Origin: Odontocerum albicorne
Taxonomy: Eukaryota; Arthropoda; Insecta; Trichoptera; Odontoceridae
Direction of reading: 5' to 3'
DNA length: 64,000 nucleotides
Assembly (NCBI GenBank): GCA_949825065.1
Contig: OX463846.1
Coordinates: 5,227,366-5,291,365 of the forward strand
Shown here: piece by piece, positions 1-11,550 of the stretch
How the letters are laid out: each line of letters begins with the position of its first letter
How positions within the stretch are numbered: position 1 is the first letter of the stretch
The notes under the pieces: generated by a model
Told to the model about the DNA's origin: nothing
What the model saw: the letters and a program-made list of their open reading frames with translations, nothing else
The model's database searches: none
Made by a program: the position numbers and the translations under genes

Positions 1-734
1 CTAGAACCAGCTACCAGCTGCTGTTAGACTTGCACCATCATTGACTTGGTTCAAAAAGACATGGTGTTTATTTCCCTATTTCCCATTATATCTCTCACCT
101 GGTGATTTAAAAAAATAATTTCTCGTATATTTTCTTATCATTTCCATATGTTCTTCCTTTAATTTGTAATTACCATATTGTCTTATTTTTTTTTATTCTT
201 TCCTTTGACATGGGTTAATTCTTTGGGTACATTCATTGCTCGTGGCCAAGAAGACAGTTTGTAGAGTTTTGTGGTTACTGGAGACGTGGAAGTACGACGC
301 ACAAGAGGACGAATTCAAACGCAACTGGACTACCCTTATCAATTATTTTTCGACCCGCGGAGTGCAGGGATGGGTGGAGAGGAGTTGTCAGAGGCTATCA
401 TGGGAGTCACGATGCTCAATTATGAGCTATACGACAGGATGTGTGTTTGCTATGGAAAATTTATATGTTTTTTTCTTTTTTTTGTGTGACCTGAAAACGT
501 TGTAATCTCTCAAGCAGCAATAGGCACAACACATTCAACTCCTGTCTGGTTGGCTGAAAAATATGATAATGAAGTGCTAAACAAAAATAACTATAACCTC
601 GGCTGGTTAAACAAGGCATAGGAAACCTCAAAATATATTACGGCAAAAATAATGTATTATTCTTAAAACCAAAATGTATTTTTGTAATCAACCTCTGCTA
701 CTAACGAACTTGACAATTTATTTATTTATTTACT
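1..734. other. Unassigned AT-rich sequence
   Basis: No element boundary or protein family is recognisable. Two short overlapping frames (236-505 and 271-489) exist. They have poly-T-encoded Phe-rich ends and no recognisable motif, so I do not call them genes. Confidence 0.5.
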
Positions 735-881
735 ATTACACATGACAAGAAATATACACAATTTGAGAAAAAACAACAGGTAATTTGATTTGGACATACA
801 ATTTTAATGGATCTGGGTTTGTTGCCTTTCATTTGTCGTATCCCCAGTAAACTAGGCTTTTGCCTGTATCTCACTGAGGAT
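735..881 (-). mobile_element. Retroelement 3'-end repeat, copy 1
   Basis: About 147 bp nearly identical to 48130-48278. Here it is preceded by (ATTT)n, so on the minus strand it ends in an (AAAT)n tail, which is typical of a non-LTR retrotransposon or SINE 3' end. No coding sequence remains. The family is not identified. Confidence 0.7.
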
Positions 882-2384
882 ATTTAGCATGAAAACATAA
901 ATCGACACTTCTTTCCGATTTTTGATTTCACAAAAACAAAACCCCGTTGCACGATCTCATCAACCTGACAGTGACACTCAACTACAACTGGAAACATCTT
1001 GCGAAATTCAGCTCTTCACACATCATCACTCCAGAAAGACCAAAAGTATTCATTCCACAATATACCGCACACAATCATAAGAATAAAAATAAAATTTAAA
1101 ACAAAAAAAAATACACAGAAACACAAATACAAAAACAACCAAAATTAAAACAACAAGAAGAAACCAACACGCACGAGCTCACATAAATCCTTTCCACTCG
1201 TCATTCATCCTGAAAGCCCAAGTACTCAAAATCCTGTCGCAATAGCAACCACGCTCCGATCGACTGTCTAAATGGTTTTCCTACCTTTACCTTTATTGAA
1301 GTCGGCACGCCACACAATGAATGTCAAGTTTGAAAAATACTTAAAAGAATCACTAATAACCGTAAATAAAATGCGAGTTTTTTTCGTATATCCGTTCATT
1401 TTCATAAACTGTTTATTCTAATTCATTTTTTTCTTAACATTAATGCTTTATCTGTACTTTAAGAGAAATTCAATTTTTTTTTCATAACAAAATTGAAATA
1501 AGGTTAAATAAAAGGCAAAAACTATACTTATACATAGAAAATTTTTTGGTGAAGGATAATAAGCTTTTTTTGCAAAACACTTTCTCGGCCGAGAAATAAG
1601 ACATCACAAAACGTATAAATAAACAAGCAAAACAAATATTTCTATAACTTGACGAAAAAAACTTTCTCATCAAGAAAATTTCGTAAGAGAATCTTTTCAT
1701 TCGAGCTGAAAGTAAACAAGATGCGTCTTGCATATTTTTCAGTTTTCATCAGTGGGCGGAATGAAAAACAAAGTATTCACTTTGCACAAACAATTTGCAA
1801 GGTTGAAAAACGTAACGACAACATACGTTTAAGGCGATTTAATCTTAAAGCATTTTCTTAAAACACAAAATTGTCTTTGTTTTGTCAAGTTGTTGTTACT
1901 TGAGATTGCTATGTGGGCTGTTATATTATAATAGTACGACTTAAATATGTATACATGCATATCCTTTTTAAAAAATAAATATAGTAATGATCAAAGTAAG
2001 AAAACCTACTCATTAAAAGCTTAAGTATAATATAAAGAAACTCATTGCATATTAAAACTGAAAAAACTGAATTTATAAAAAAACATCTACGTTGATTCAT
2101 GCTTTAATTTAAAAAAATGATCCCTTTCAACACTTCTGAATTCATGATAAGGACTTATTGAAGGGTGGGCATGGCCGGTAGACACTATTTGGTAGTTGTA
2201 AGCCAAATAAATCAAGTTTTAGGAGTACTTGAGTTTACAAGAAACTCGCGATTTGTCATTGCGCGTGGTGGCAACATTATTATTTCACATATGAAGACGC
2301 AACACCATTAGCAAACGTCTAGCGCTTAGTAAAGCTGCCAAACACGACTTTCCCAGGTATAATTTTTATCACATTCTTCCAAAT
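882..2384. other. Unassigned AT-rich sequence
   Basis: Long A/T-rich stretch without recognisable coding or repeat structure. Opposed short frames at 1482-1733 (-) and 1649-1861 (+) overlap each other and show no known motif, so both are probably chance frames. Confidence 0.5.
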
Positions 2385-2530
2385 CGTGTCATGCATAGTC
2401 ATTCCACATATTATTCTCACATTTTTACCGCATTTATTCGGTCCCTTTCAGTATTCCACATCTACGTTTCACTCCCATACATAAAAGTTTGTATTAAAAT
2501 ACTGTTGCGAACTCTTATTTTAACTTCACA
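2385..2530 (-). pseudogene. Non-LTR family A fragment
   Basis: Short minus-strand match at DNA level to the part of family A just upstream of the WFGHVERM motif: the stretch resembling 'cacgtttcactcc' seen also near 27070, 55050 and 58910. Stops in all frames. Confidence 0.45.
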
Positions 2531-3017
2531 AGCATTTTTGAGATATATGATTTCCTTATAACGGATTCAAACATCAATTTCTCTTCATTTTCTTAAACAT
2601 GACCAGTTAATTGCCAGAAGTGGCAAAGTGTTATTAGCAAGATGCACTCGCCTTTGATGTCCAATTTTGCTAATTGCTGTTTAGATTAGATTTCCATAGT
2701 TTCTCCATTTAGTCATTATGCAACAGCATCAGACTAATATGTTATGTGGAGCTGTTAGGCTATATCATAGTCTTGTGTATGCCACGTGGATTAATGGATG
2801 ATCTTATAAAGGATTAATGGATGATCAAGGTTTCGTCAGGAAACTACAGTAGAAATTATGCTTAGTTACTAATCAAGCAATGAAAATTACAAGGTTGTGT
2901 TGAACCTTTGTAGAGTTCTGTGTTATTGTCCGCAATGAATAAATGGAATAATGCTCTTCCAGCAAACTAATGTCCGTTAGATGTTATTTTATATTGTATG
3001 CGACTGTAGTTCATATT

Positions 3018-3130
3018 CGTTGTATACAGTACAGCTTGTCTAGTTTATTTATTTACGGCAATCTCGTCCAACCATCCAGATAGATGTTAAAGAAACCTGA
3101 TGTAAAAATAAACTGGAATCCTTTCATGAA
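3018..3130 (-). mobile_element. SINE1 3' tail (partial)
   Basis: Minus-strand copy of the SINE1 tail only. It contains the GTATACAGTACAG terminus, the purine-rich 'caatctcgtccaacc' block and the 'ctggaatcc' block seen in the full copies at 34571-34769 and 57112-57320. The tRNA-like head is absent. Confidence 0.7.
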
Positions 3131-4379
3131 AAGTTCGGGTATTAGAAATTTTAGTTTTTCGTAAAGAATATAACCATCTAAAACCTCAATAATTAAATAA
3201 AGTCATTGCTTTAAAGACGTCAAATAAAATTGTATACAATGAATACGTAGAAAAATTATTGTAAACATATTGTACAGGATGTTCCAAAAATATATACAAA
3301 CTTTGAATGATTATTAATTCATTATTTATTTAGATATATCAAAGATTTTAACTCCGAATTCAAGAAGGTAAACGTAGATCCATGCACGTCTGATAACTTG
3401 GAATCGCAAACATAACGCATAATTAATTTTAATATTTAGGCGCATTCTCTTTCAATGGCTGCTCTCGATTCATTGACTGTTGTCGATTTTGTACAAAAAT
3501 TTTATATTTTATGAGTTTCCATAAACAAAAACATCGACGGGAGGTCTTAGGAGTGCGGGAGGTATTCAAGACTACCCCTACATGCAATCCATCTATTCGG
3601 CAAACGTTCATCAAGATATGCTCTCACATTACGATGGTAATAATAAGGTGCATCACTTTTATGGAAATAAAAGTATTCCCCATTACTCAACTTCTCACAA
3701 ATGCGTGGTATAACAAATTCTTATAGCAAGTTCAAGTAAATGACACGGTGTAAAAGTATGTTTACATTTTTAAGGCACCGTACGTATCAAATATAATGAT
3801 GAAAATGTGCAGGAGTCGAAGTCTTTAGTATCCAAACCACTAGGTCAGCTCATACAAATCACTAGGTTTGCTCAGGGAAAGACTTATGGCCGATATGCTG
3901 ATGGACCTCCAGAAGCTGCGAATTCAAAATGAATTAGGATACAAGAAGCAGGATCGTCAAATACGGAACGGCATCCCCAATGGACGCTAAAATGTTGTTA
4001 GATCTTTATGGTCATCAGAGGTAAGGTAAGGTTTTTTTTTTGCATGGAAGCGTTAATGCAATTTTACGTTTATTCTTAAAATCTAAAAAAATACACTCCA
4101 ATGGTTCCATTTATCATCTTAAAAATGTATAATATCCGCATATGTAATGATACTTAATTGTTTTACATTACACATATACTTTTAATGTATGAAGTTCTCA
4201 CAACTGTTTTTTTTATTATTGTTATTATTATTATAAGGTGCATTGTATCGTTGACTTAATGTTTTAATATTTCAAAAGGGGTAAAGCAAGGAAGTTTTTG
4301 TCATCCTAGTTGTTCAATATTTATGTAGATTTATGTGCGAAGGAACTACCTTGATCAATAAGTGGCACACAAATATCGA
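3131..4379. other. Mostly unassigned; possible mariner-type terminus near 3274
   Basis: The sequence TACAGGATGTTCCAAAA at 3274-3290 resembles the TACAGGGTGTTCC-type termini of mariner-related elements, but no matching inverted end or transposase could be recognised downstream. Short frames on both strands (3429-3614 -, 3511-3726 +) shadow each other. Confidence 0.3.
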
Positions 4380-4735
4380 ATAGGAAAGTATATGGACTGC
4401 TTTATGCAAATGACATAGTAGTATTGGCGGAGAGTGAAGAAGCACACTGAGATGGTTTGGGCATGTGGAACGAATGAATGAAGGAAGACTAACAAAACAG
4501 ATATATAGTGCAAATGTGAGTGGAAGGCGTGGTAGAGAGACCAAAAAAAGTATGCTAAGATCAAGTGAATGTTATTTTGAAAGAAGTAAACGTAGAAATG
4601 CAGATAATTCGTATAAGTTGTATGAGAAGGTGTATGAATGTTTGTCTAGACAGTCTAGCGCGATACTTTCCTATCTAGACAGGAAAGTATAGCGTTAGTT
4701 GTCTTGCCTAGCCCGAGAGGGAATGACGTATGATA
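4380..4735 (+). pseudogene. Non-LTR family A reverse transcriptase remnant
   Basis: Encodes two RT landmarks joined by a deletion. First is the catalytic-box region, reading LYANDIVVLAESEE (4400-4440). Immediately after it comes the C-terminal signature LRWFGHVERMNEGRLTKQIY (from about 4447; open frame 4465-4692). In relatives these lie well apart in the ORF, so the intervening thumb region is deleted. The catalytic YADD reads YAND here (Asn codon 4409-4411), so the copy could not have been active. Family assignment rests on the WFGHVERM motif common in arthropod endonuclease-RT elements. The 3' end near 4735 lacks a clear tail. Confidence 0.8.
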
Positions 4736-4984
4736 TGTTTATACATTGTACTTAAAAACATTATACGTATGTAAAAAAAGTATTTTTTAAGAATCACAAT
4801 AAATATTTCATATTCTCCATTAGAATATATTCATAGAAGTTTCCTAAGGTTGTTTGAGAATAAAATAGTGTTTTTTTTTTCATAGGAGCATTCACTTTTA
4901 CAATTCGTTACGAGTAAAAAAATATGAATGCTCATTTTTTTCTTTTGAATATTAAATCAAGATATATTTATTTGTATTTTATTT
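4736..4984. other. Unassigned AT-rich spacer
   Basis: A/T-rich spacer before the satellite array. Nothing recognised. Confidence 0.5.
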
Positions 4985-6000
4985 TTGATATTTCATGAAA
5001 CCTTTTTGGTCCATTAGCATTGATGAATTTGAAAAAAAAATGAGATTATTGATTTATATTTTAGATGAACAATTTTGGCCCTTCTATATGATATCTGCTT
5101 TGATGAATTTGAAAAAAAAATAGATTATTCTTTTATATTTTAGATGAACAGTTTTTGAGATTATTGATTTATATTTAAGATGAACAATTTTGGTCCTTCT
5201 ACTATATATGATATCTGCTTTGATGAATTTGAAAAAAAAATTGATTATTCTTTTATATTTTAGATGAACAGTTTTTGAGATTATTGATTTATATTTTAGA
5301 TGAACAATTTTGGTCCTTCTATATGATATATGCTTTGATGAATTTGAAAAAAAAATAGATTATTCTTTTATATTTTAGATGAACAGTTTTTGAGATTATT
5401 GATTTATATTTAAGATGAACAATTTTGGTCCTTCTACTATATATGATATCTGCTTTGATGAATTTGAAAAAAAAATAGATTATTCTTTTATATTTTAGAT
5501 GAACAGTTTTTGAGATTATTGATTTATATTTAAGATGAACAATTTTGGTCCTTCTACTATATATGATATCTGCTTTGATGAATTTGAAAAAAAAATAGAT
5601 TATTCTTTTATATTTTAGATGAACAGTTTTTGACATTATTGATTTATATTTTAGATGAACAATTTTGGTCCTTCTATATGATATCTGCTTTGATGAATTT
5701 GAAAAAAAAAATGGATTATTCTTTTATATTTTAGATGAACAGTTTTTGAGATTATTGATTTATATTTAAGATGAACAATTTTGGTCCTTCTATATGATAT
5801 CTGCTTTGATGAATTTGAAAAAAAAAAGATTATTCTTTTATATTTTACATGAACAGTTTTTGGTCCTTAAAATATATCTGCATTGATAAATAAATTTTTT
5901 TTTTATTTATATTCTATATGATACCTGCATTGATTAATTTGAGAAAAAAATTAGATTCTTCATTTACATTCTAGGTGAACAATTTTTGGTCCTTAAAATA
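4985..6000. repeat. Satellite-like array, 115-120-bp unit
   Basis: The landmark GATGAATTTG recurs at about 5023, 5102, 5222, 5337, 5457, 5577, 5692 and 5808, with spacings of 115-120 bp and one short unit of 79. Each unit itself contains two related halves ending in ATTTTAGATGAACA. The ends are degenerate. Because the unit is often a multiple of three, the minus strand stays open for 105 codons (5319-5636). That frame is a by-product of the repeat, not a gene. Confidence 0.9.
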
Positions 6001-6064
6001 AACAACCAAATGTATCAACTAGAAATTGAATAAAATCAACTTAAAGAAAATGAAGAAAAAAAAT

Positions 6065-6400
6065 CTATTCCTATCGTGTAAGTCTAAACTGATAATAAAG
6101 ACCATATGTACTTAATAAATGGTAAAAAACCTCTTCACATTGTTTAAGTCTAAACTGATAATAAAGACGATATGTACTTAATAAATGGTAAAAAACCTCT
6201 TCATATCGTTTAAGTCTAAACTGATAATAAAAACGATATGTACTTAGTAAATGGTAAAAAACTCTTCATATCGTTTACATCTAAACTGATAATAAAGACA
6301 ATATGTACTTAGTAAATGGTAAAAACCCTCTTCATATCGTTTAAGTCTAAACTGATAATAAAGACGATATGTACTTAATAAATGGTAAAAGGAATAGAAA
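6065..6400. repeat. Tandem array, about 66-bp unit, 5 copies
   Basis: The block TAAGTCTAAACTGATAATAA recurs about every 66 bp from 6077 to 6341, each time followed by a GATATGTACTTA block and GGTAAAAAACCTC. Copies differ at only a few positions, so the array is young or homogenised. It lies about 65 bp after the 120-bp array and has unrelated sequence. Confidence 0.9.
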
Positions 6401-6815
6401 TGAGATTTTATGTTTTTTGTTGCAGTAGCACTATATTAAATAGCACATAAATATCGAAAGTGTCTTAAAAATGTCTATACCTACCCTTTATTTTAAATCA
6501 ACCTTAGAAAAAAAAAGAATGATAATGAATGTTTGCAAAGTCCACGCATTATAATGAATTATCAAAACTGATTTCTATTTTGAATACTACCATCAAATAT
6601 TTTGATATAAAAAAATATTTTTAATAGCACTTGTATTTCGAGTGGTACAAATTACTTTACCTACGACTGATGCTGGGCCACTTTGTAGAGTAAATTGAAG
6701 ATTATTTCAGATAAAATAGTAACTGTGAAAACCAATTAAAAAAAGTTATAATACGTTTAAGTTTTTCTTTGCTTTCAAATATTTTCCAACAGAAAAGGTT
6801 TTGAGTTTTCCTTTT

Positions 6816-7684
6816 TAAAGGGGGTATTCTCATTTCATGTGCAGAAAAATTGACGATTTTTAAGATATTTTTTTCGGTGAACTAATTTTTTTTTAAATTG
6901 TTGTTTTTTCTACACATACTCGTATTTATTTATCTATCAAGAATATTTTCATAAAATTTCATTTAAAAAAAAATTTTTTTTTTGTTGTTATTGAGTTGGA
7001 AGTTAGACCGCCCGTACATGGAGGGGGCCATTATGCACGTGATTGTGGCTGTTGTACTCGTCCGAATTTTTTTTTTTTTTATTTTACTCAGAAAGCATGT
7101 GGCTATAGGCGGTACTAGAATAATTAAAAAATAATAATTAGAAAAAAAATGGCGGCTTGTTGAAATTAAAAAAAAATTTTCTTCTTTTTTTTTGTTTTTA
7201 GAGTGAAAAAAATCGAAAAAATAAAGCGATTGAAATAATTCTAGTACCGGCTATAGAGAGAAGTATAACAGAGAGAATAAGTACTAATTCATTAAAATCG
7301 GTTAATTGGTTTTGGTGTTATTTGGGAATAGTTTAAAAAAAGTGATTTTTGAGGAAACGCGTTTAAAGTTTCAAGTGCGATTTTTACATGAATTAAAGTA
7401 AATATTTTCAACTTACTGTTCAATAACAGGTCTTTTTAAACTTGTTTAAAAATCCCCAAACTAGATATTAATTCATCATTTCAAGAAATTCTATTGGACG
7501 AGAATTCTTGGAAAATAAGGCTACTGCCATAGCAATGGACGACCCGACTATAAACCCTCATAACTTTTCAAATTTTCATGATTTTTGAACATATCTTAAT
7601 GGAAATTATTCAAGAAAGATTATAAAAAAATAAAAAGAAAAAAAATCGATCTTTTGAAAATTCCAAATAAGAATACCCCCTTAA
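6816..7684. mobile_element. Non-autonomous element with AAGGGGGTATTC terminal inverted repeats
   Basis: The left end AAGGGGGTATTCTCATTT (from about 6817) is matched in inverse orientation by AATAAGAATACCCCCTT ending at about 7682. The interior (about 830 bp) is non-coding. It carries an inner inverted repeat, GGCGGTACTAGAAT near 7104 against ATTCTAGTACCGGC near 7236. No transposase remains. The target duplication is ambiguous because both flanks are T/A-rich (TTAA or TA), so the superfamily is not assigned. Confidence 0.65.
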
Positions 7685-7960
7685 TACAACCATGCCATCC
7701 CTTTTAAGGGTAGCCAGAGAGTATATATCTGAACGCTTTTCTACCCAAGCACACAGCTCTCGCTTCATTCATATCCATAAATCTCGTCATGTATGCTCTT
7801 CTGTTTTTCATAATTGTTTACTTTCTAAAATATCGATCCACTCTTTCCCTGATCTACATTTTTCTCGTTCTTCATTCATTCCAGACAAACATATTTGTTT
7901 TGTAAGTAATTTGCATTTCATTTTCTCAATGTGGCTGAACTATCTAAGATAATTTTTTTA
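7685..7960 (-). pseudogene. Possible retroelement remnant
   Basis: Minus-strand reading gives ELCAWVEKRSDIYSLATLK-like peptides that resemble a minus-strand piece near 39480-39520 (ELCAWLEK). This suggests a shared, heavily decayed element. The plus-strand open frame 7692-7952 is then an antisense shadow. No known domain is visible. Confidence 0.3.
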
Positions 7961-8520
7961 ATATTACTAATAATACCCATCGTTATATAACAAACAATTA
8001 TCCTTTACTTAATATATTTTTTACTCCATCGTTATAAAAATTAATTAAAGCAGGGCATATATTTCCTCTAACACCGTTTAAATACTCGGAATTAGCTTTT
8101 AACATCGTTTTAGCAACAAAAAAAATTTTAATGCGATGAAAAGAAAATATATTTAATTTTTTTAATCCTTAAAATTAACAAAAAATTTTCTTACAAAAAA
8201 ATTTATTAAATTAAATATATCAAATGCTTTCATCTTTTAATTATAATGAAATATTAAATCTGTAATATTAACAGGTCCAACTAAATCAATCTAATCGCTG
8301 TTGCTATCACAATTAATTCGGATGAATACAAAAGTTCAGTATAACTCCACCAGCTCAAGAAGTAAGCTTCAGACCGAATTTCAATAATTATTGCCCTGTA
8401 TCTTAATTTCTTTAGATAAATTTTTTGAACAAGATTTTGCATTAATTAAAAAATAACATTCACCTTCTTTAAAACTTGACAAGTTTTTTTTCGTTCCTTT
8501 CGTTTTCTTATATGCGGTAG
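7961..8520. other. Unassigned AT-rich sequence
   Basis: No recognisable gene, tandem repeat or element boundary. Confidence 0.5.
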
Positions 8521-8524
8521 ACGT

Positions 8525-8790
8525 GACAAGCGTGGTATATTTTCAAACAAACTTTTTCAGGCCAGAAACTTTTGAACCTTAGTGGAAATCTAACTCAAAA
8601 CTTAATTATTCAACAATAAATTATTTCGTGATTCCACTAGTTATATTAATACCCGCAACACGTGTTCCTACCTCCTATCCCAAGAATCTCTTCGCAAGTA
8701 AGATTTAAAAAATATGTTATTCGGGGATTAATTTAATTAGTGAAATAACAAATGTACTTATTGTTAAATATTCTACTATAGAGTTCCACA
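8525..8790. mobile_element. Foldback element FA, copy 1
   Basis: Contains inverted arms. TTATTTCGTGATTCCACTAG and following bases (about 8622-8670) pair with the region ending GTGAAATAACAAATGTA (about 8717-8758), with a conserved ACACGTG near the inner end of the left arm. The whole unit, including the flanking CAGGCCAGAAACTTTTGAACC block, recurs at 49258-49510. Two related copies at separate loci indicate a dispersed family without coding capacity. Confidence 0.65.
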
Positions 8791-9211
8791 AAGTTATATT
8801 TATCCAAACACGCTTTAACTTGTTCAGGCTGGAAACTTTTGGACCTTCTGATATTGGTAAGTCCTAATCACCAACCAGCCCTGCTCCACCCTACTTTACA
8901 AATGGAAGAAAAGTTTGGGGGGGACAAATAGTACGTTTTAATAGAGCAATATTCAGACGGTCATCGGAAAATTTTCCTCCAACCCTCCCCCAGTAGACTT
9001 CTGGTCAAACGTGTATAATGTGCTGTGTTAAGTAAACTGCTTTTGTTCCAAACTTACTTAGTAATCCTCTGTTCGGTACCCACTTTGTGCAAATCAAATA
9101 TATCACCGAGCTCAAAATATATTTATTTTCTTCTCTAAAGAAAACATTCTAATATTTTTTGGAGTTTTGTTAAGAAGACAGCATGAATAGCTATTTTTAA
9201 AATGGTTTCAT
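8791..9211. other. Unassigned sequence
   Basis: Contains a second CAGGCTGGAAACTTTTGGACC block at about 8825, related to the one at 8560, suggesting a decayed extra FA fragment. Otherwise nothing recognised. Confidence 0.35.
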
Positions 9212-9475
9212 ACAGTTTATTCCACTTTTTGTAACGGTATAACCATACCAGTTTTAAGGCTTTCCCCTCATAATTAGGGGAGTACAAACAAGTATTCAAG
9301 GGAGTGCAAAATAGTCTTGTTTGTGGTCCTCTGATGATGAGGTGAAAACCTTGAAATCGGTAGGGTTATACCGTTACAGAAGTGGAATAAACAGTGTTTG
9401 ATAAAACAAATTACAATGTTTTTAAAACTCCACAATGTTAATGCCTTAACTATAAATAATATATACTTCATAAAG
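9212..9475. mobile_element. Foldback element FB, copy 1
   Basis: The arm at 9212-9292 (CAGTTTATTCCACTTTTTGT ... ACAAACAAG) is the inverse of 9316-9395 (CTTGTTTGTGG ... GGAATAAACAGTG), with about 23 bp between. The right arm continues into CTCCACAATGTTAATGCC (to about 9460). The same sequence in single orientation forms the 3' part of the family D copy at 52978-53125, and a rearranged copy lies at 24935-25110. FB may therefore be an inverted duplication of a retroelement 3' UTR. Confidence 0.7.
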
Positions 9476-9689
9476 TGTTGATAATGAGTTAATATTTTTC
9501 CATAGAAACGTTGTAAAATATTATAAACTTTTAACTGCGTCTGATCTAAAGATTTCGTGAACTAAGTATCATGGTTGAAAAAATGTTTTCTATATAAACA
9601 CAAATTAAGTTCGCGAAAAAGGTGATGTAAATAAATTAAATTTTGGATTATGTAGTTACAGACTTCTGCAATTTGGGAAGTGTTTTCTC

Positions 9690-9807
9690 AGATAATTTAT
9701 GAATTGAGAGGCATATCGAACAGCGTGTAGCGATAGGAAAAAAAATCAATGGTACAATAAAGCATATAAACTCGAATCGAACGGTATTAAAATCTGCTAA
9801 GATGATA
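9690..9807 (+). pseudogene. Non-LTR family A remnant, 5' part (interrupted by C)
   Basis: Plus-strand family A sequence homologous to 32860-32955: it includes the AATCAATGG...ACAATAAA block and ends in the 'KSAKMI' codons. It breaks at GATGATA (9801-9807) and resumes at 10424, where 'VHNIIIVPYLM' continues. The gap is filled by the family C insertion. Confidence 0.75.
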
Positions 9808-10416
9808 TAAGAACGCAAAAGAGTTTGTCTATCTTAGAAGATCACATGGGATGGCCGTACAAAAAGAGAGGTTGACAGTCGCATCCACCAAGCAAAACTC
9901 GCCTTTAATAAGAAATCAAAGATTTTCGAATCCAACAACATGGACCTTAAGCTTCGCAAGCAATTGGTCAAAACATATGTGTGGAGTATTTTGATGTGTG
10001 GTGGCGAGACATGGTGCATAGGCGAAAGATATCGAAAAATATTGGAGATTTTCGAGATGTGGACCTATAGACGAATCCTAAGGATTTCCTGGAGAGACCA
10101 CATTACAAATGACGAGGTTCTCAGCAGGATCGAATAAATCAGGCACCTGTCAAACACCATATCGGAAAGCATGCAGAATGGATGGGTCATATGCTGCGAC
10201 ATGAAAATCTCCTGAACAATATACTGGAGGGAATGATTGAGGAATCGATTGGCAGAGGGCATCCTCGCCGAGAGCATATGGAGCGAATATGCCACGATAT
10301 GGACTGCACCTCCTATACAGAGCTCAAGATGATTGCTGAAGACCGAGCGGAGTGGAGGAGAAGATGCAGAGCTTTGCTTCTAGCCATTCCCCAGGATTGA
10401 AACTGAATAAGAAGAT
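9808..10416 (+). pseudogene. Non-LTR family C, 5'-truncated copy
   Basis: Encodes the C-terminal part of a reverse transcriptase of the endonuclease-RT type. Frame 9940-10137 begins MDLKLRKQLVKTYVWSILMC, with GGETW and WTYRRILRISWRDHITNDEV. Frame 10182-10400 continues with MGHMLRHENLL, EGMIEESIGRGHPRREHM and AEWRRRC. A frameshift or stop separates the two. These motifs are the post-palm region of RT. The catalytic YADD and endonuclease are missing through 5' truncation. The copy is flanked by GATGATA on both sides (9801-9807, 10417-10423), a likely target-site duplication, and sits inside a family A copy in the same orientation. Confidence 0.85.
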
Positions 10417-10423
10417 GATGATA

Positions 10424-10610
10424 GTCCACAACATTATTATAGTTCCATATTTAATGAATAGAACTGAAAGGAGCCAAATAAATGCAAACACTGAGAAAAA
10501 TACATGGGGTGATAATGTATGACAGAATACGGAATAAAGTAATTAGGGATGAATGTGACCTTATGTATTGAGTAAGGTCAAGAAGGGTCTGATGTATTGA
10601 GTAAGGTCAA
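10424..10610 (+). pseudogene. Non-LTR family A remnant, 3' part
   Basis: Resumes family A after the C insertion (GTCCACAACATTATTATAG, homologous to 32951 onward). Ends in a 28-31-bp doublet (TGATGTATTGAGTAAGGTCA twice, near 10559 and 10591) that leads into the 471-bp array. Confidence 0.7.
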
Positions 10611-10991
10611 GAAGAGAACTCTGAGATGTTGACAAGTAGAACGAATGAATGAAGAAAGCCTAACAAAACAAATATGCATTGCAAATGTGAGTGGCAGGGG
10701 TGACTAAAGAAGACATAGGAAAGTGTGATTGAATTAAGTGTATAATATTTTGAAAGAAAGAAATGTAAAAAGTCAGAGAAATGTGAAAGAGGCAATGGAT
10801 TTTGTCGCGATGGTAGGATGGCGTTCTCTTCTCTCAGCCTACTCAAACAGGAGAAACTGTGTGGTTTTATGAATGCAGCTAGTTATTGCTTTTCGTGTGC
10901 ATGATCACAATTTACTTCTAGAGATAAAACACATTGATATTCTCCTATTCAAACAGGAGAAACATTGATATTCATATTGATATTGATATTC

Positions 10992-11079
10992 TATATATTC
11001 ACACATTGATATTCTACTTAAACAGGAGAAACCGTGTGGTTTCTCCTGTTTAAGTAGAATATCAATGTGTGAATATATA
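10992..11079. repeat. Perfect 42-bp palindrome, unit 1 of array
   Basis: Arms 10992-11033 and 11038-11079 are exact reverse complements with the loop GTGT (11034-11037). The centre reads GGAGAAACC-GTGT-GGTTTCTCC. It spans the junction between the minisatellite part of one unit and the RT part of the next. Confidence 0.95.
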
Positions 11080-11462
11080 CAGAAGAGAACTCTGAGATGT
11101 TGACAAGTAGAACGAATGAATGAAGAAAGGCTAACAAAACAAATATGCATTGCAAATGTGAGTGGCAGGGGTGACTAAAGAAGACATAGGAAAGTGTGAT
11201 TGAATTAAGTGTATAATATTTTGAAAGAAAGAAATGTAAAAAGTCAGAGAAATGTGAAAGAGGCAATGGATTTTGTCGCGATGGTAGGATGGCGTTCTCT
11301 TCTCTCAGCCTACTCAAACAGGAGAAACTGTGTGGTTTTATGAATGCAGCTAGTTATTGCTTTTCGTGTGCATGATCACAATTTACTTCTAGAGATAAAA
11401 CACATTGATATTCTCCTATTCAAACAGGAGAAACATTGATATTCATATTGATATTGATATTC

Positions 11463-11550
11463 TATATATTCACACATTGATATTCTACTTAAACAGGAGA
11501 AACCGTGTGGTTTCTCCTGTTTAAGTAGAATATCAATGTGTGAATATATA
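11463..11550. repeat. Perfect 42-bp palindrome, unit 2 of array
   Basis: Same structure 471 bp on: arms 11463-11504 and 11509-11550, loop 11505-11508. In the third unit only the left arm survives and the sequence then passes into the about 190-bp subunits (about 11970). Confidence 0.95.

Noticed and set aside
236..505. 89-codon frame and overlapping 72-codon frame
   Set aside because: No motif, poly-T-derived Phe runs, two overlapping frames of equal quality, no supporting context.
1482..1861. Opposed overlapping frames
   Set aside because: AT-rich chance frames on both strands with no recognisable domain.
5319..5636. 105-codon minus-strand frame
   Set aside because: It repeats the same 38-40-residue phrase because the 115-120-bp satellite happens to lack stops in this frame.
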